The notes beneath the pieces are model-generated. The model did not search any database and was not told the origin of the DNA. It worked only from the letters and a program-made list of their open reading frames with translations. The position numbers and the translations under genes are program-made. Shown in pieces: positions 33,752 through 44,300 of a stretch of 64,000 nucleotides of DNA (the first letter of the stretch is position 1; the number at the start of each line of letters is the position of its first letter). Source of the DNA: Pseudomonas borbori (GTDB taxonomy: Bacteria > Pseudomonadota > Gammaproteobacteria > Pseudomonadales > Pseudomonadaceae). The stretch spans positions 1-64,000 of the forward strand of contig NZ_FOWX01000004.1 of the NCBI RefSeq assembly GCF_900115555.1, in the 5' to 3' direction.

Positions 33752-34159
33752 ATGGAACAGCATTCCGAGGGTTTGAGGGTGATGGTGATCGACGACTCGA
33801 AGACGATTCGTCGTACCGCGGAAACCCTGCTGAAAAAGGTGGGTTGCGAGGTGATAACCGCGGTTGACGGCTTCGATGCCTTGGCAAAGATCGCCGATAC
33901 CCACCCAAATATTATTTTTGTCGACATCATGATGCCGCGGCTCGATGGCTATCAGACCTGTGCCCTGATCAAGAACAACAGTGCTTTCAAGTCCACCCCG
34001 GTGATCATGCTGTCCTCCAAGGATGGTTTGTTCGACAAGGCCAAGGGGCGCATCGTTGGCTCCGATCAATATCTGACCAAGCCTTTCAGCAAGGAAGAGT
34101 TGCTTGGAGCGATCAAGGCTCATGTACCTAATTTCACCCCGGTGGAACAGGCATCCTGA
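33752..34159 (+). CDS. pilG: Twitching motility response regulator PilG
   Basis: 135 aa single-domain CheY-like receiver. The acidic pocket is IDDS (14-17), the phosphoacceptor D58 in FVDIMMPRLDG, and the conserved Lys lies in YLTKPFSKEE. PilG acts downstream of the ChpA kinase to promote pilus extension through PilB/FimX and raises cAMP (known in P. aeruginosa). First gene of the Pil-Chp cluster; pilH follows after 48 bp. Confidence 0.97.
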   Translation: MEQHSEGLRVMVIDDSKTIRRTAETLLKKVGCEVITAVDGFDALAKIADTHPNIIFVDIMMPRLDGYQTCALIKNNSAFKSTPVIMLSSKDGLFDKAKGRIVGSDQYLTKPFSKEELLGAIKAHVPNFTPVEQAS

Positions 34160-34207
34160 CGTCTGCCGCGATAGCGGTAGACGCCTTTTCATGTATTGGG
34201 AAACACC

Positions 34208-34573
34208 ATGGCTCGAATTCTGATTGTTGATGACTCGCCGACCGAGATGTACAAACTGACCGCCATGCTGGAGAAAAATGGCCATCAGGTGCTCAAGGCA
34301 GAAAATGGCGCGGACGGCGTGGCCCTGGCGCGTCAGGAAAAACCCGACGCAGTGTTGATGGACATCGTCATGCCGGGCCTCAATGGTTTTCAGGCGACCC
34401 GTCAGCTGACCAAGGACGCCGACACCAGCCACATCCCGGTGATCATCGTCACCACCAAGGATCAGGAAACCGACAAGGTCTGGGGCAAGCGCCAGGGCGC
34501 CAAGGACTACCTGACCAAGCCGGTCGACGAAGCGACGCTGCTGAAAACCTTGAATGCCGTATTGGCCGGTTGA
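34208..34573 (+). CDS. pilH: Twitching motility response regulator PilH
   Basis: 121 aa CheY-like receiver with VDDS (7-10), phosphoacceptor D52 in LMDIVMPGLNG, Thr in IIVTTKD and Lys in DYLTKPVDE. In P. aeruginosa PilH favours retraction and opposes PilG signalling. Start MARILIVDDS; four in-frame codons upstream (MGNT) are less likely. Followed by pilI after 44 bp. Confidence 0.97.
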   Translation: MARILIVDDSPTEMYKLTAMLEKNGHQVLKAENGADGVALARQEKPDAVLMDIVMPGLNGFQATRQLTKDADTSHIPVIIVTTKDQETDKVWGKRQGAKDYLTKPVDEATLLKTLNAVLAG

Positions 34574-34617
34574 TGCCGTGCCGATGCACTACTGAAGAAT
34601 AAAAGGCCACGGTTGGC

Positions 34618-35154
34618 ATGGCGGACACGCAGACACCTTTTCAAACCCTCCTCGGCATCGACCAGCGTTGTCGATTGCTGGCGGCTGGCTTGCCATTGCA
34701 GCAGGCCGCCGTGCAAACCTGGAGTGGCATCGGCTTTCGCATGGGCGAGCGGTTTTTCGTCGCGCCCATGGGCGAGGTCGGGGAAGTCCTGCACGAGCCG
34801 CGCCACACCCTGCTGCCCGGGGTTAAAAGCTGGGTCAAGGGCGTGGCCAACGTGCGCGGTCGTCTGCTGCCGGTAATGGATCTGTGCGGCTTCTTCGGCA
34901 ACGAGTTGTCGCCGCTGCGCAAGAAGCGGCGGGTGCTGGTGGTCGACCACCAGGAAATATTCGCCGGACTGACGGTCGATGAAGTGTTCGGCATGCAGCA
35001 CTTTGCGGTGGACACCTTCTCCGAACAGTTACCGCCACTCGAAGCGTCCATCGCGCCCTTCATTCATGGCGTCTTCCAGCGCGAGCAACCCTGGTTGGTG
35101 TTCAGTCCTCATGCGCTGGCTCAGCACCAGGGGTTTCTCGATGTTGCGTTTTAA
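34618..35154 (+). CDS. pilI: CheW-like adaptor PilI
   Basis: 178 aa with one CheW domain (roughly 30-170; GVKSWVKGVANVRGRLLPVMDLCGFFG). It couples the PilJ receptor to the ChpA kinase. Length and motif match PilI. Ribosome-binding site is weak (AAAAGG). Confidence 0.95.
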   Translation: MADTQTPFQTLLGIDQRCRLLAAGLPLQQAAVQTWSGIGFRMGERFFVAPMGEVGEVLHEPRHTLLPGVKSWVKGVANVRGRLLPVMDLCGFFGNELSPLRKKRRVLVVDHQEIFAGLTVDEVFGMQHFAVDTFSEQLPPLEASIAPFIHGVFQREQPWLVFSPHALAQHQGFLDVAF

Positions 35155-35238
35155 CAGTTTTTCGGTTGGGCCGGCTTTGCCGGCCTGTTGGGGTGGTGTG
35201 GGAACCGTAGCGCGGTCGGTCCAGGCGGGGGCCAGATA

Positions 35239-37287
35239 ATGAAAAAACTCAATGCAGGCAATTTATTCGCGGGTACGCGCAGCAGTACGCTGATCGCCGG
35301 GCTGTTTATCGTCCTGATCGTCTCCATCGTGCTGTTGTTCGCCAACTTCGCCTACATCAATACGCAATCCAACTACGATACGGAATACATCGGCCACTCC
35401 GGTGAGCTGCGGGTTCTGTCTCAGCGTATTGCCAAGAACTCCACCGAAGCGGCCGCCGGCACTGCCGAGGCTTTCGGTTTGTTGCGCGAGGCGCGCAACG
35501 ACTTCGAAACCCGCTGGGGCTATCTGACCAACGGCAACCAGGAGAGTGGCGTGCCCTCGGCACCGGAGGCCGTGCAGGCGCAGATGGCTGCCGTGCAGCG
35601 GGACTGGGACAGCCTGCGGCAGAACACCGACGCCATTCTGGCCAGCGAACAGACGGTTCTGTCCCTGCACCAGGTGGCCGAAACCCTGGCGGAAACCATC
35701 CCGCAGCTGCAGGTCGAGTACGAAGAGGTGGTCGACATCCTCCTGGAAAGCGGCGCGCCGGCCGCCCAGGTGTCGGTGGCCCAGCGCCAGTCGCTGCTGG
35801 CCGAACGTATTCTCGGCTCGGTGAACAAAGTGTTGGCCGGTGACCAGGATTCGGTCCAGGCCGCCGACATGTTCGGCCGTGACGCCAGCCTGTTCGGACG
35901 GGTCTTGAGCGCCATGCTGGAAGGCAACGCGGCCATGGAGATTACCCAGGTGACCGATGCCGAAGCGCTCGAGCGACTGGCGGAAATTTCCGAGCTGTTC
36001 GAGTTCGTCTCCGGTTCGGTAGACGAAATTCTCGAAACCTCGCCGGAACTGTTCCAGGTGCGCGAGTCGGCCAACGGCATTTTCAGCGTCTCGCAGACCC
36101 TGCTGGACAAGGCCTCCGAGCTGGCAACCGGCTTTGAAGACCTGGCCGATGGCCGCGCCATCAACACCCTGGCCGGCTATGTGCTGGGCATTCTGGCGCT
36201 GGGCTCGATCATCCTGATCGGTATCGTGATGGTGCGCGAGACCAACCGCCGCCTGGCTGAAACCGCCGAGAAGAACGAACGTAACCAGGCGGCGATTCTG
36301 CGCCTGCTCGACGAAATCGCCGACCTCGCCGACGGTGACTTGACCGTAGCCGCGACCGTAACCGAAGACTTCACCGGCGCCATCGCCGACTCCATCAACT
36401 ACTCCATCGACCAGTTGCGCGACCTGGTAGTGACCATCAACCTGACCGCCGTTCAGGTCGCCGGCGCCGCCCAGGAAACCCAGGCGACGGCGATGCACCT
36501 GGCCGAAGCCTCGGAACACCAGGCCCAGGAAATCGCCGGTGCATCGGCGGCGATCAACGAAATGGCCGTGTCGATCGACCAGGTGTCGGCGAACGCCTCG
36601 GAGTCCTCCGCGGTAGCGGAACGTTCGGTAGCCATCGCCAACAAGGGTAACGAAGTCGTACACAACACCATCACCGGCATGGACAACATCCGTGAGCAGA
36701 TCCAGGACACCTCGAAGCGGATCAAGCGCCTCGGCGAATCGTCCCAGGAGATCGGCGACATCGTCAGCCTGATCAACGACATTGCCGACCAGACCAACAT
36801 TCTCGCCCTTAACGCGGCGATCCAGGCCTCCATGGCCGGTGACGCGGGCCGCGGCTTCGCCGTGGTAGCGGACGAAGTCCAGCGCCTGGCGGAACGTTCC
36901 TCGGCGGCGACCAAGCAGATCGAGGCGCTGGTCAAGACGATTCAGACCGACACCAACGAGGCGGTTATCTCCATGGAACAGACCACCTCCGAGGTGGTGC
37001 GCGGTGCCCGTCTGGCGCAGGACGCCGGGGTGGCGCTGGAAGAGATCGAGAAGGTATCCAAGACCCTCGCGGCCCTGATCCAGAACATCTCCAACGCGGC
37101 GCGCCAGCAGGCGTCCTCGGCCGGTCACATTTCCAACACCATGAACGTGATCCAGGAGATCACCTCGCAAACCTCGTCCGGTACCACGGCGACCGCCAAG
37201 AGCATTGGTAATCTGGCCAAGATGGCCAGTGAGATGCGCAAGTCGGTTTCCGGCTTTACCTTGCCGGAAAGCGGCGAACAGGCATAA
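35239..37287 (+). CDS. pilJ: Methyl-accepting chemotaxis protein PilJ
   Basis: 683 aa transmembrane receptor of the Pil-Chp system. TM1 at about 14-36, periplasmic region with two PilJ-type helical domains (about 40-310), TM2 at about 312-335 ([17 protein letters not shown]), HAMP-like region, and cytoplasmic signalling domain with hairpin [15 protein letters not shown] and [16 protein letters not shown]. It senses pilus-surface contact or pilin interaction in P. aeruginosa. Start [10 protein letters not shown]. Glu/Gln pairs that could be methylated by PilK flank the hairpin. Confidence 0.97.
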   Translation: MKKLNAGNLFAGTRSSTLIAGLFIVLIVSIVLLFANFAYINTQSNYDTEYIGHSGELRVLSQRIAKNSTEAAAGTAEAFGLLREARNDFETRWGYLTNGNQESGVPSAPEAVQAQMAAVQRDWDSLRQNTDAILASEQTVLSLHQVAETLAETIPQLQVEYEEVVDILLESGAPAAQVSVAQRQSLLAERILGSVNKVLAGDQDSVQAADMFGRDASLFGRVLSAMLEGNAAMEITQVTDAEALERLAEISELFEFVSGSVDEILETSPELFQVRESANGIFSVSQTLLDKASELATGFEDLADGRAINTLAGYVLGILALGSIILIGIVMVRETNRRLAETAEKNERNQAAILRLLDEIADLADGDLTVAATVTEDFTGAIADSINYSIDQLRDLVVTINLTAVQVAGAAQETQATAMHLAEASEHQAQEIAGASAAINEMAVSIDQVSANASESSAVAERSVAIANKGNEVVHNTITGMDNIREQIQDTSKRIKRLGESSQEIGDIVSLINDIADQTNILALNAAIQASMAGDAGRGFAVVADEVQRLAERSSAATKQIEALVKTIQTDTNEAVISMEQTTSEVVRGARLAQDAGVALEEIEKVSKTLAALIQNISNAARQQASSAGHISNTMNVIQEITSQTSSGTTATAKSIGNLAKMASEMRKSVSGFTLPESGEQA

Positions 37288-37353
37288 GCGCGCGGGGTGG
37301 CGGCCTTGTCCGGTCGCTGTCCTGTGCCTACGGCCATAAGCGAGAGGCACGAC

Positions 37354-38211
37354 ATGCAGTCAGGCGTCTGGGCCTTGCAGCCGGTGGTGGACATGTCCGC
37401 CGGCGAATTTCGCGCCTGGCAGACGCTGCTCGAAGAGCGCACCGGCATGGTGATCAGCGAGCAGCGGCGAGCATTTTTGCAAACCAACCTGAGCGCGCGC
37501 ATGCGTGAGCTGGGGGTGGTGGATTACGCCAGCTATTTTCGCCAGGTCACGGATGGTCCACGCGGTGCGGTCGAGTGGTCGACCCTGCTGGACCGCCTGA
37601 CCGTGCAGGAGACCCGTTTCTTTCGTCACCGGCCATCGTTCGAGGTGCTCGAGCGCTACCTGCACGAGCGACTGCAGCGAGGGTTGAGCCGGCCTTGGGA
37701 GTTCTGGAGCGTGGGTTGTTCGAGCGGTGAGGAACCTTATTCATTGGCGATCACGGCGGCCGAAATGCTGCGTGGCAGCGAGCGCCCCGAGCACTTTGGC
37801 GTGACCGGTACCGATATCAGCCTGAACGCGTTGAGCATGGCGCGCGATGGGCAGTATGGCGCACGCAAGCTGGAACAAATCGATGCGCCGCTGGGTCAAC
37901 GCTATTTTGAGGCCCAGGCCGATGGACGTTTCAAGGTGATCCCGAGCCTGGCCGCGCGAGTGTGTTGCGCCCGGCTCAATGTGCTGGAGCTGGCCAAGGC
38001 GCCAGTGTCCGGTATGGACGTCATTTTTTGTCAGAACTTGCTGATCTATTTTCGTCGCTGGCGTCGCCGCGAGATCCTCAACCGCCTGGCCGAGCGCCTG
38101 GCACCGGGTGGTCTGCTGGTGGTGGGAGTGGGTGAAGTGGTCGGTTGGCAGCATCCGGACCTGCTTCCGGTGGCCGACGAGCGAGTGCTGGCGTTTACCC
38201 GCAAGGGATAG
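37354..38211 (+). CDS. pilK: CheR-type methyltransferase PilK
   Basis: 285 aa SAM-dependent MCP methyltransferase. The N-terminal helical CheR_N domain (about 12-90) precedes a Rossmann domain with SAM motif SVGCSSGEEPYSLAI and VTGTDISLNALSMA. The C-terminal DVIFCQNLLIYFRRWRR is typical. It presumably methylates PilJ in balance with ChpB. A palindromic repeat starts at its stop codon. Confidence 0.96.
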   Translation: MQSGVWALQPVVDMSAGEFRAWQTLLEERTGMVISEQRRAFLQTNLSARMRELGVVDYASYFRQVTDGPRGAVEWSTLLDRLTVQETRFFRHRPSFEVLERYLHERLQRGLSRPWEFWSVGCSSGEEPYSLAITAAEMLRGSERPEHFGVTGTDISLNALSMARDGQYGARKLEQIDAPLGQRYFEAQADGRFKVIPSLAARVCCARLNVLELAKAPVSGMDVIFCQNLLIYFRRWRRREILNRLAERLAPGGLLVVGVGEVVGWQHPDLLPVADERVLAFTRKG

Positions 38212-38289
38212 CAGGCCGTTGAAAAGCGTAGACGAGGCAGCCTGCTTTTAACCCAGCGATGGCAACGCAGGTAGTTTTTCAACAGCCTG
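38211..38289. repeat. Inverted repeat between pilK and chpA (GGCCGTTGAAAA family)
   Basis: GCAGGCCGTTGAAAAGC at the left and TTTTTCAACAGCCTGAT at the right, with CGTAGACGAGGCAGCC and GGCAACGCAGGTAG inside: the same modules as in the 257-bp element at ruvX. It fills nearly the whole pilK-chpA gap. Confidence 0.75.
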
Positions 38290-38323
38290 ATAAGGCAGAG
38301 CCAAGTATATGAGTGGAGTGGCT

Positions 38324-41300
38324 ATGGGGGATCGGCACGACTATGTCGCCCTGGAATGGGTCAAAGGCGAAATCGCGGAAACCCTGAAGCAGGCGCGCCA
38401 AGCCCTGGAGGCGTACGTCGAGGCTCCGCAGGACTCGACGCGCATGCGCTTCTGCCTGACCTATGTGCACCAGGTACAGGGCACTCTGCAAATGGTGGAG
38501 TTCTACGGCGCGGCTTTGCTCGCCGAAGAAATGGAGCATCTGGCCCAGGCGTTGATGGACGGCCGCGTGGCCAACCAGGGCGAAGCCCTGGAAGTGCTGA
38601 TGCAGGCCATCCTCCAGCTGCCGGTCTACCTCGACCGGATCCAGACCGCACGCCGCGACTTGCCCATGGTGGTGCTGCCGCTGCTCAACGACCTGCGCGC
38701 CGCCCGCGGCGAAAAACTGCTCTCGGAAACCAGCCTGTTTTCCCCGGACATGTCCGGGCGTGCGCCGGCCTTGTCGGTCGAGTCCATGGGCGAGTTGCGC
38801 ACCGCGGAGCTGCCGGTACTGCTGCGCAAGCTGCGCCAGATGCTGCAGGTGGCCCTGGTCGGGGTGATTCGCAATCAGGATCTGCCGACCAATCTGGGTT
38901 ACATGGCGCGGGTTTTCGGGCGCCTCGAGACGCTGTGCAAAGACGCGCCGCTCGGTCCGTTGTGGCAGATCGCCTCGGGTCTGGTCGAGGGCCTGGCCAG
39001 CGGTGCTGTAGTCAATAGCCCGTCGGTACGCACCTTGCTGCGCGAGGTCGATAAAGAGCTGAAACGCCTGCTCGAGCAGGGGGCCGATGGCATCAACCAG
39101 CCTGCCACCGACGAGTTGATCAAGAACCTGCTGTTCTATGTGGCCAAGGCGCCGGCGCAGTCGCCACGCATCAGCCTCTTGAAGGAGCAGTACCGTCTCG
39201 ACGACGCCTTGCCGGACACCGAGGTCGTCGATGAGGAGCGGGCCCGTCTGGCCGGCCCGGATCGCAACGCCATGCGCTCGGTGGTCGGCGCGCTGTGCGA
39301 GGAGCTGGTGCAGGTCAAGGACAGCCTCGACCTGTTCGTGCGCAGCGACCGTATTCAGGTGGCCGAGCTGGGTAGCCTGCTGGCGCCGCTCAAGCAGATT
39401 GCCGACACCCTGGCCGTGCTCGGTTTCGGCCAGCCGCGCAAGGTCATCCTCGATCAGATCGACGTGGTTCGAGGCTTGCACCTTGGCCGGCAGGCGCCGA
39501 GCGATGCCGTGCTGATGGATGTGGCCGGTGCGCTGCTGTACGTCGAAGCGACCCTGGCCGGCATGGTCGGTCCGGTCGCCGACGGTGGCCGCGAAGAGAG
39601 TCACCTGCCCACCACCGACGTGGCGCAGATTCACCAGTTGGTGATCAAGGAAGCGCGCAATGGTCTGGAGCAGGCCAAGGACGCGATCATCGAATTCATC
39701 GCCTCACAGTGGAATCACGAACATCTGGCGCGTGTGCCGGCGCTGCTGACCCAGGTGCGTGGCGGCCTGGCGATGATTCCGCTGGCGCGTGCCGCGGAGC
39801 TGCTCAATGCCTGCAACCGCTACATCCAGGAACAGCTGCTGGCGCGCAAGGCCGTGCCGAACTGGCAGAGCCTGGACACCCTGGCCGATGCCATCACCAG
39901 CGTCGAGTACTACCTCGAGCGTCTGGCCGAAGATCATGGCAGCCAGGGCGACCTGATTCTCGATGTGGCCGAGGAAAGTCTGGAAAGCCTCGGCTATCCA
40001 CTGAAAGAAAAACCTTCGATTATCGAGCCGCCAGAGCCACGGCAAGCAGAGTTCGCCCCCCTGGCCGATCCGCTGGATGACATCGAAGTACTGGCCGATG
40101 AGCCGGCGGCGTCTCTCGAGCCTATTGAGCCGATAGCCGAACAGCCGCCGGTGCGGGTCGAGCCGGCACCGCCAGAGGAGCTGAGCGCCGAGTTCGCCGA
40201 GCTCGGCGCTGTTGCGGCCGAGGCCGAGCTGGCGGATGACGGCTGGAGCCTGGAGCCACTGCAGGGCGATGCGCTGACGTTCGAGCCACAGGCAATCGAA
40301 CCCTTTTCGACTCTCGACCTCAGCGAAGAGCCACAAGTGCCGTTGTCTGCCCCCAGCAGCGATACCATGCAACTGGACGGCATGCCGCTGGAAGAACCGA
40401 GCCTGGACGGGCTGAGCAGCCATGCTCAGTGGGATGAGGTCGAGTTGGCGTCGCTGGGTGTGCCCGAGGTCGAGCTGCCGAGTGCATCGCCAGTGATCGA
40501 TGAGCCCGCTGCCGACAAGCCGCTGTCGCTGGCCGATGTCATGGCCGCACCGTTGCAGGCGATCAATCCGCCGGCTCACGATGTGCCGCCCAGCTTGCTG
40601 CCGCCGCCGGCCGATGAGGAGCCGGTCGACGAAGAGCTGATGGAAGTGTTTGTCGAGGAAGCCGGCGAAGTCCTGGAAACCATCGGCGTGTTTTTCCCGC
40701 AATGGTGCGCCGACACGACCAGCAACGAGGCCCTGGTCGAAATCCGCCGGGCCTTCCACACCCTCAAGGGCAGTGGCCGCATGGTGCGGGCGCTGGTGAT
40801 CGGTGAGCTGGGCTGGTCGATCGAGAACCTGCTCAACCGGGTACTCGACCGCAGTATCCAGCCCGTTGCCGAGGTGCTCCAGGTGGTCACCGATGTGGTC
40901 GCGCTGATGCCGGCACTGGTCGATGAATTCTCTGCTAAAGCCCAGCGTCAGCGTGACGATGTCGACCTGCTGGCTGCCACCGCGCATGCGCTGGCGAAAG
41001 GCCAGAGCATGGCGGCCGCTGCCCCGGTTATCCCGCCTGCGGACGAAGCCGCGGCGGTCGCGGCAGGCGCCGAACAGGTCGACGTGCTCGACGGCGAGCC
41101 CCTCTATGGAGAACCCCTCGATCCGCAGCTGTTGGAGATTTTCCGTAACGAGGCGGAAACCCACCTCGATACCCTGGTCGGCTTTCTTGCCGATTGCGCG
41201 CAGGAACTGCCAAGGCCGGTTACCGACGATTTGCAGCGAGCCTTGCACACCCTCAAGGGCAGCGCCTATATGGCCGGAATTCTGCCGGTAGCGGAGATAG

Positions 41301-44300
41301 CCGCGCCGCTGGAGAAAATGGTCAAGGAGTTCAAAAGCAACCTGATCCCCATGGATCTGGGCGAAGCCGAATTATTGAGTGCAGCCGAGAAGCTGTTCCG
41401 CCTGGGCCTGGAGCAACTGGAGACTCAGCCTCTGGCGTCTCTGCCCGGTGCCCCGGAGTTCCTCGAGCGAACGCACAAACTGCATCAGGACCGCCTCGAT
41501 GCCGCGCAAAACAGTCGTCAGAGCGAGAGGGGTGAAACCCGCGATCCGCAGCTGATCAGCATTTTCCTCGCCGAGGGCATGGATATCCTGCTGGATGCCG
41601 AGGCGTTGCTGCGGCGCTGGCGTGAGCATCCGTCCGAGCGTCAGGAACTGAGCGCCTTGCTGGATGAATTGACGACTCTGGGGCGCGGCGCGGAGATGGC
41701 CGAGCTGCCGCAGATCGACGAGCTCTGTGAAGCCCTGCTCGACCTTTATGGTGCGGTGGAAGAGGGCAGCCTGGCGGTCAGCGAGCGTTTCTTCGGTGAG
41801 GCCGAGCAGGCGCATGAAGCCCTGATCGGCATGATGGATCAGGTGGCTGCCGGCTTGCAGGTCAGCGCCGAGCCGGCGCGGGTCGAGGCGTTGCGTGGTT
41901 TGCTCGCACAGGCACTGGATCCGCGGGCCCTGGCTCTGTTGTCCGCGCAAGGTCAGGCGGGCCTGGAGGTCGTCGAGCTGGATGCCGCCACCAGGGCGCT
42001 CGAGCAGATGCCCTGGGCGCAGGAAAACGAGGGCGAGACGGCCACGGCAATTGAGCTGCAGATCGATGAGGACACCGGCGTCCTGACCGAGTCCGAACCT
42101 GCTGCATCCTCTGGCACGTCCTCTGGTTATGAGGCGCTCGATGCAGAGATGGTCGAGATCTTTCTCGAGGAGGCCGTGGACATCCTCGAAAGTGCCGGCC
42201 AGGCGTTGCAGCGCTGGTGTGCCGAACCGGACAACAAGGCCGCGCTCTCGTCCCTGCAACGTGATTTGCACACCCTCAAGGGTGGCGCACGGATGGCCGA
42301 AATCCGTCCGATCGGCGACCTCGCCCATGAGCTGGAGTCCTTGTACGAAGGTCTGGTGGATCGGCGCTTCAGCCATTCCCCCGCGCTGGCCGCCCTGCTG
42401 CAGCAAAGCCATGACTGCCTGGCCATGCAGCTGGAGCAACTGCAGAGTCAGGCCGAACTGCAGCAGCCGCACGAACTGATCGAGGCGATTCGTCGCTTCC
42501 GCCAGGGCGGAGGTACACAGAGCTTGCCTGCGTCGGCGCCGGCCCCAGAGACTGACCCCGAAGCCGAAGCCGAAGCCGAAGCCGAAGCCGAAGCCGAAGC
42601 CGAAGCCGAAGCCGAAGCCGAAGCCGAAGCCGAAGCCGAAGCCGAAGCCGAAGCCGAAGCCGAAGCCGAAGCCGAGCCGAGCATGAGGTTGAGCGCGAGC
42701 TGTTGGCGTTGCTGCAAGGCGAGGACGAGATCGAACCGGCGGCCGACGCTGATGAGTCTGAGTCGCTGCCAGTCGAGCCGCCGGCGCCGGCCGACACCCT
42801 GGCAGCGCCAGGCGCTGCTGGCATGCCCTCGACAGCTGCGCTCGAGGAGCAGCCCGACCAGGAACTGGTGGACATCTTCCTCGAGGAGGGTTTCGACATC
42901 ATCGACAGTTCCGGCGCGGCCCTGCAGCGCTGGGTGGACGACGTCGACAACAGCCTCGAGCTGGAGTCGCTGCAGCGCGACCTGCACACCCTCAAGGGTG
43001 GTGCGCGCATGGCGGAGATCCGCGAAATTGGCGACCTCGCCCATGAACTCGAATTCCTCTACGAAGGGCTCTGTGATGGTCGCCTGCGCCCCGGTCAGGA
43101 ACTCTTCACCCTGCTCCAGGCATGCCAGGATCGCCTGGCCGAGATGCTCGACGCGGTACGTGGCAAACGCAGGGTGCCGGATGGCGATGCGCTGATCGAG
43201 ACGATCAAGCATTTTCGCGCCAACCCGGATCAACAACTGAGCATGCCGTCTGCGGTGCAACTCAAGACGCTAGCGGAAAACCAGGAGCCGGAGCAGGACG
43301 ATGACGAATCGGACATCCTCGACATCTTCCTGGAGGAGGCCGACGACCTGCTGGAAGCCATGGAAGCAGCCATGGGCCGCTGGGACGAGCAGCGCGACGA
43401 TGTTGTCGCGGTCGATGACATGTTGCGCGTTTTGCATACCCTCAAGGGCGGTGCCCGGCTGGCCGGGCAGAACCGCCTGGGCAACCTGACCCATGACCTC
43501 GAGTCGCACCTGAGCGAGGCGCTGCTGCAAGGCGCACCCTGGCCGGAAAGCCTGTTTCTCGATGTGCAGTCGGGTTTCGAGGGGCTGCAGAAAGAGCTCG
43601 ATCAATTGCGTCAGCGTCTGCAGGCCAGTCTGGCGGCGGAAGACGGTGCGGCGGCGCTTGTCGAGCCGGCTCAGGTGTACGGCCTGGCTGCACCCATAGT
43701 CGCGGCCAGCGACCTGCCGGCCCGCGAGCGGGCGGCCAAAGTCCTGCCGTTCGTGCGTCGCGCCCAGGAGGCGGCGCAGGACGCCGCCGCCCGGCGTGCC
43801 CCGCAGGAGCTGGTCAAGGTGCCGGCGGACCTGCTTGAAGGCCTGGTCAACCTGGCCGGCGAGACCTCGATCTTCCGCGGTCGGGTCGAGCAGCAGGTCA
43901 GTGATTTCGGTTTCACCCTGAGCGAGATGGAAGCGACCATCGACCGTGTCCGCGATCAACTGCGCCGCCTCGATATCGAGACCCAGGCGCAGATCCTCAG
44001 CCGCTACCAGGCCGAGGCCGAGCGAGCCGGTTACGAGGATTTCGATCCGCTGGAAATGGACCGCCACTCACAGTTGCAGCAGCTGTCGCGCGCATTGTTC
44101 GAGTCCGCCTCCGACCTGCTCGACCTGAAAGAAACCCTGGCCATGCGCAGCCGCGACGCGGAAACCCTGTTGCTGCAACAGGCGCGGGTCAATACCGAGT
44201 TGCAGGAAGGCCTGATGCGCACCCGCATGGTGCCCTTCGAGCGGCTGGTGCCGCGGTTGCGGCGGATCGTCCGCCAGGTCGCCGGCGAGTTGGGCAAGCA

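Noticed and set aside
38279..39634. 451-codon open frame on - opposite the start of chpA
   Set aside because: Low-complexity His/Gln/Arg-rich translation typical of shadows; the + frame matches ChpA throughout.
42560..42673. CRISPR-like array
   Set aside because: Six-base units without spacers; it is a coding tandem repeat.
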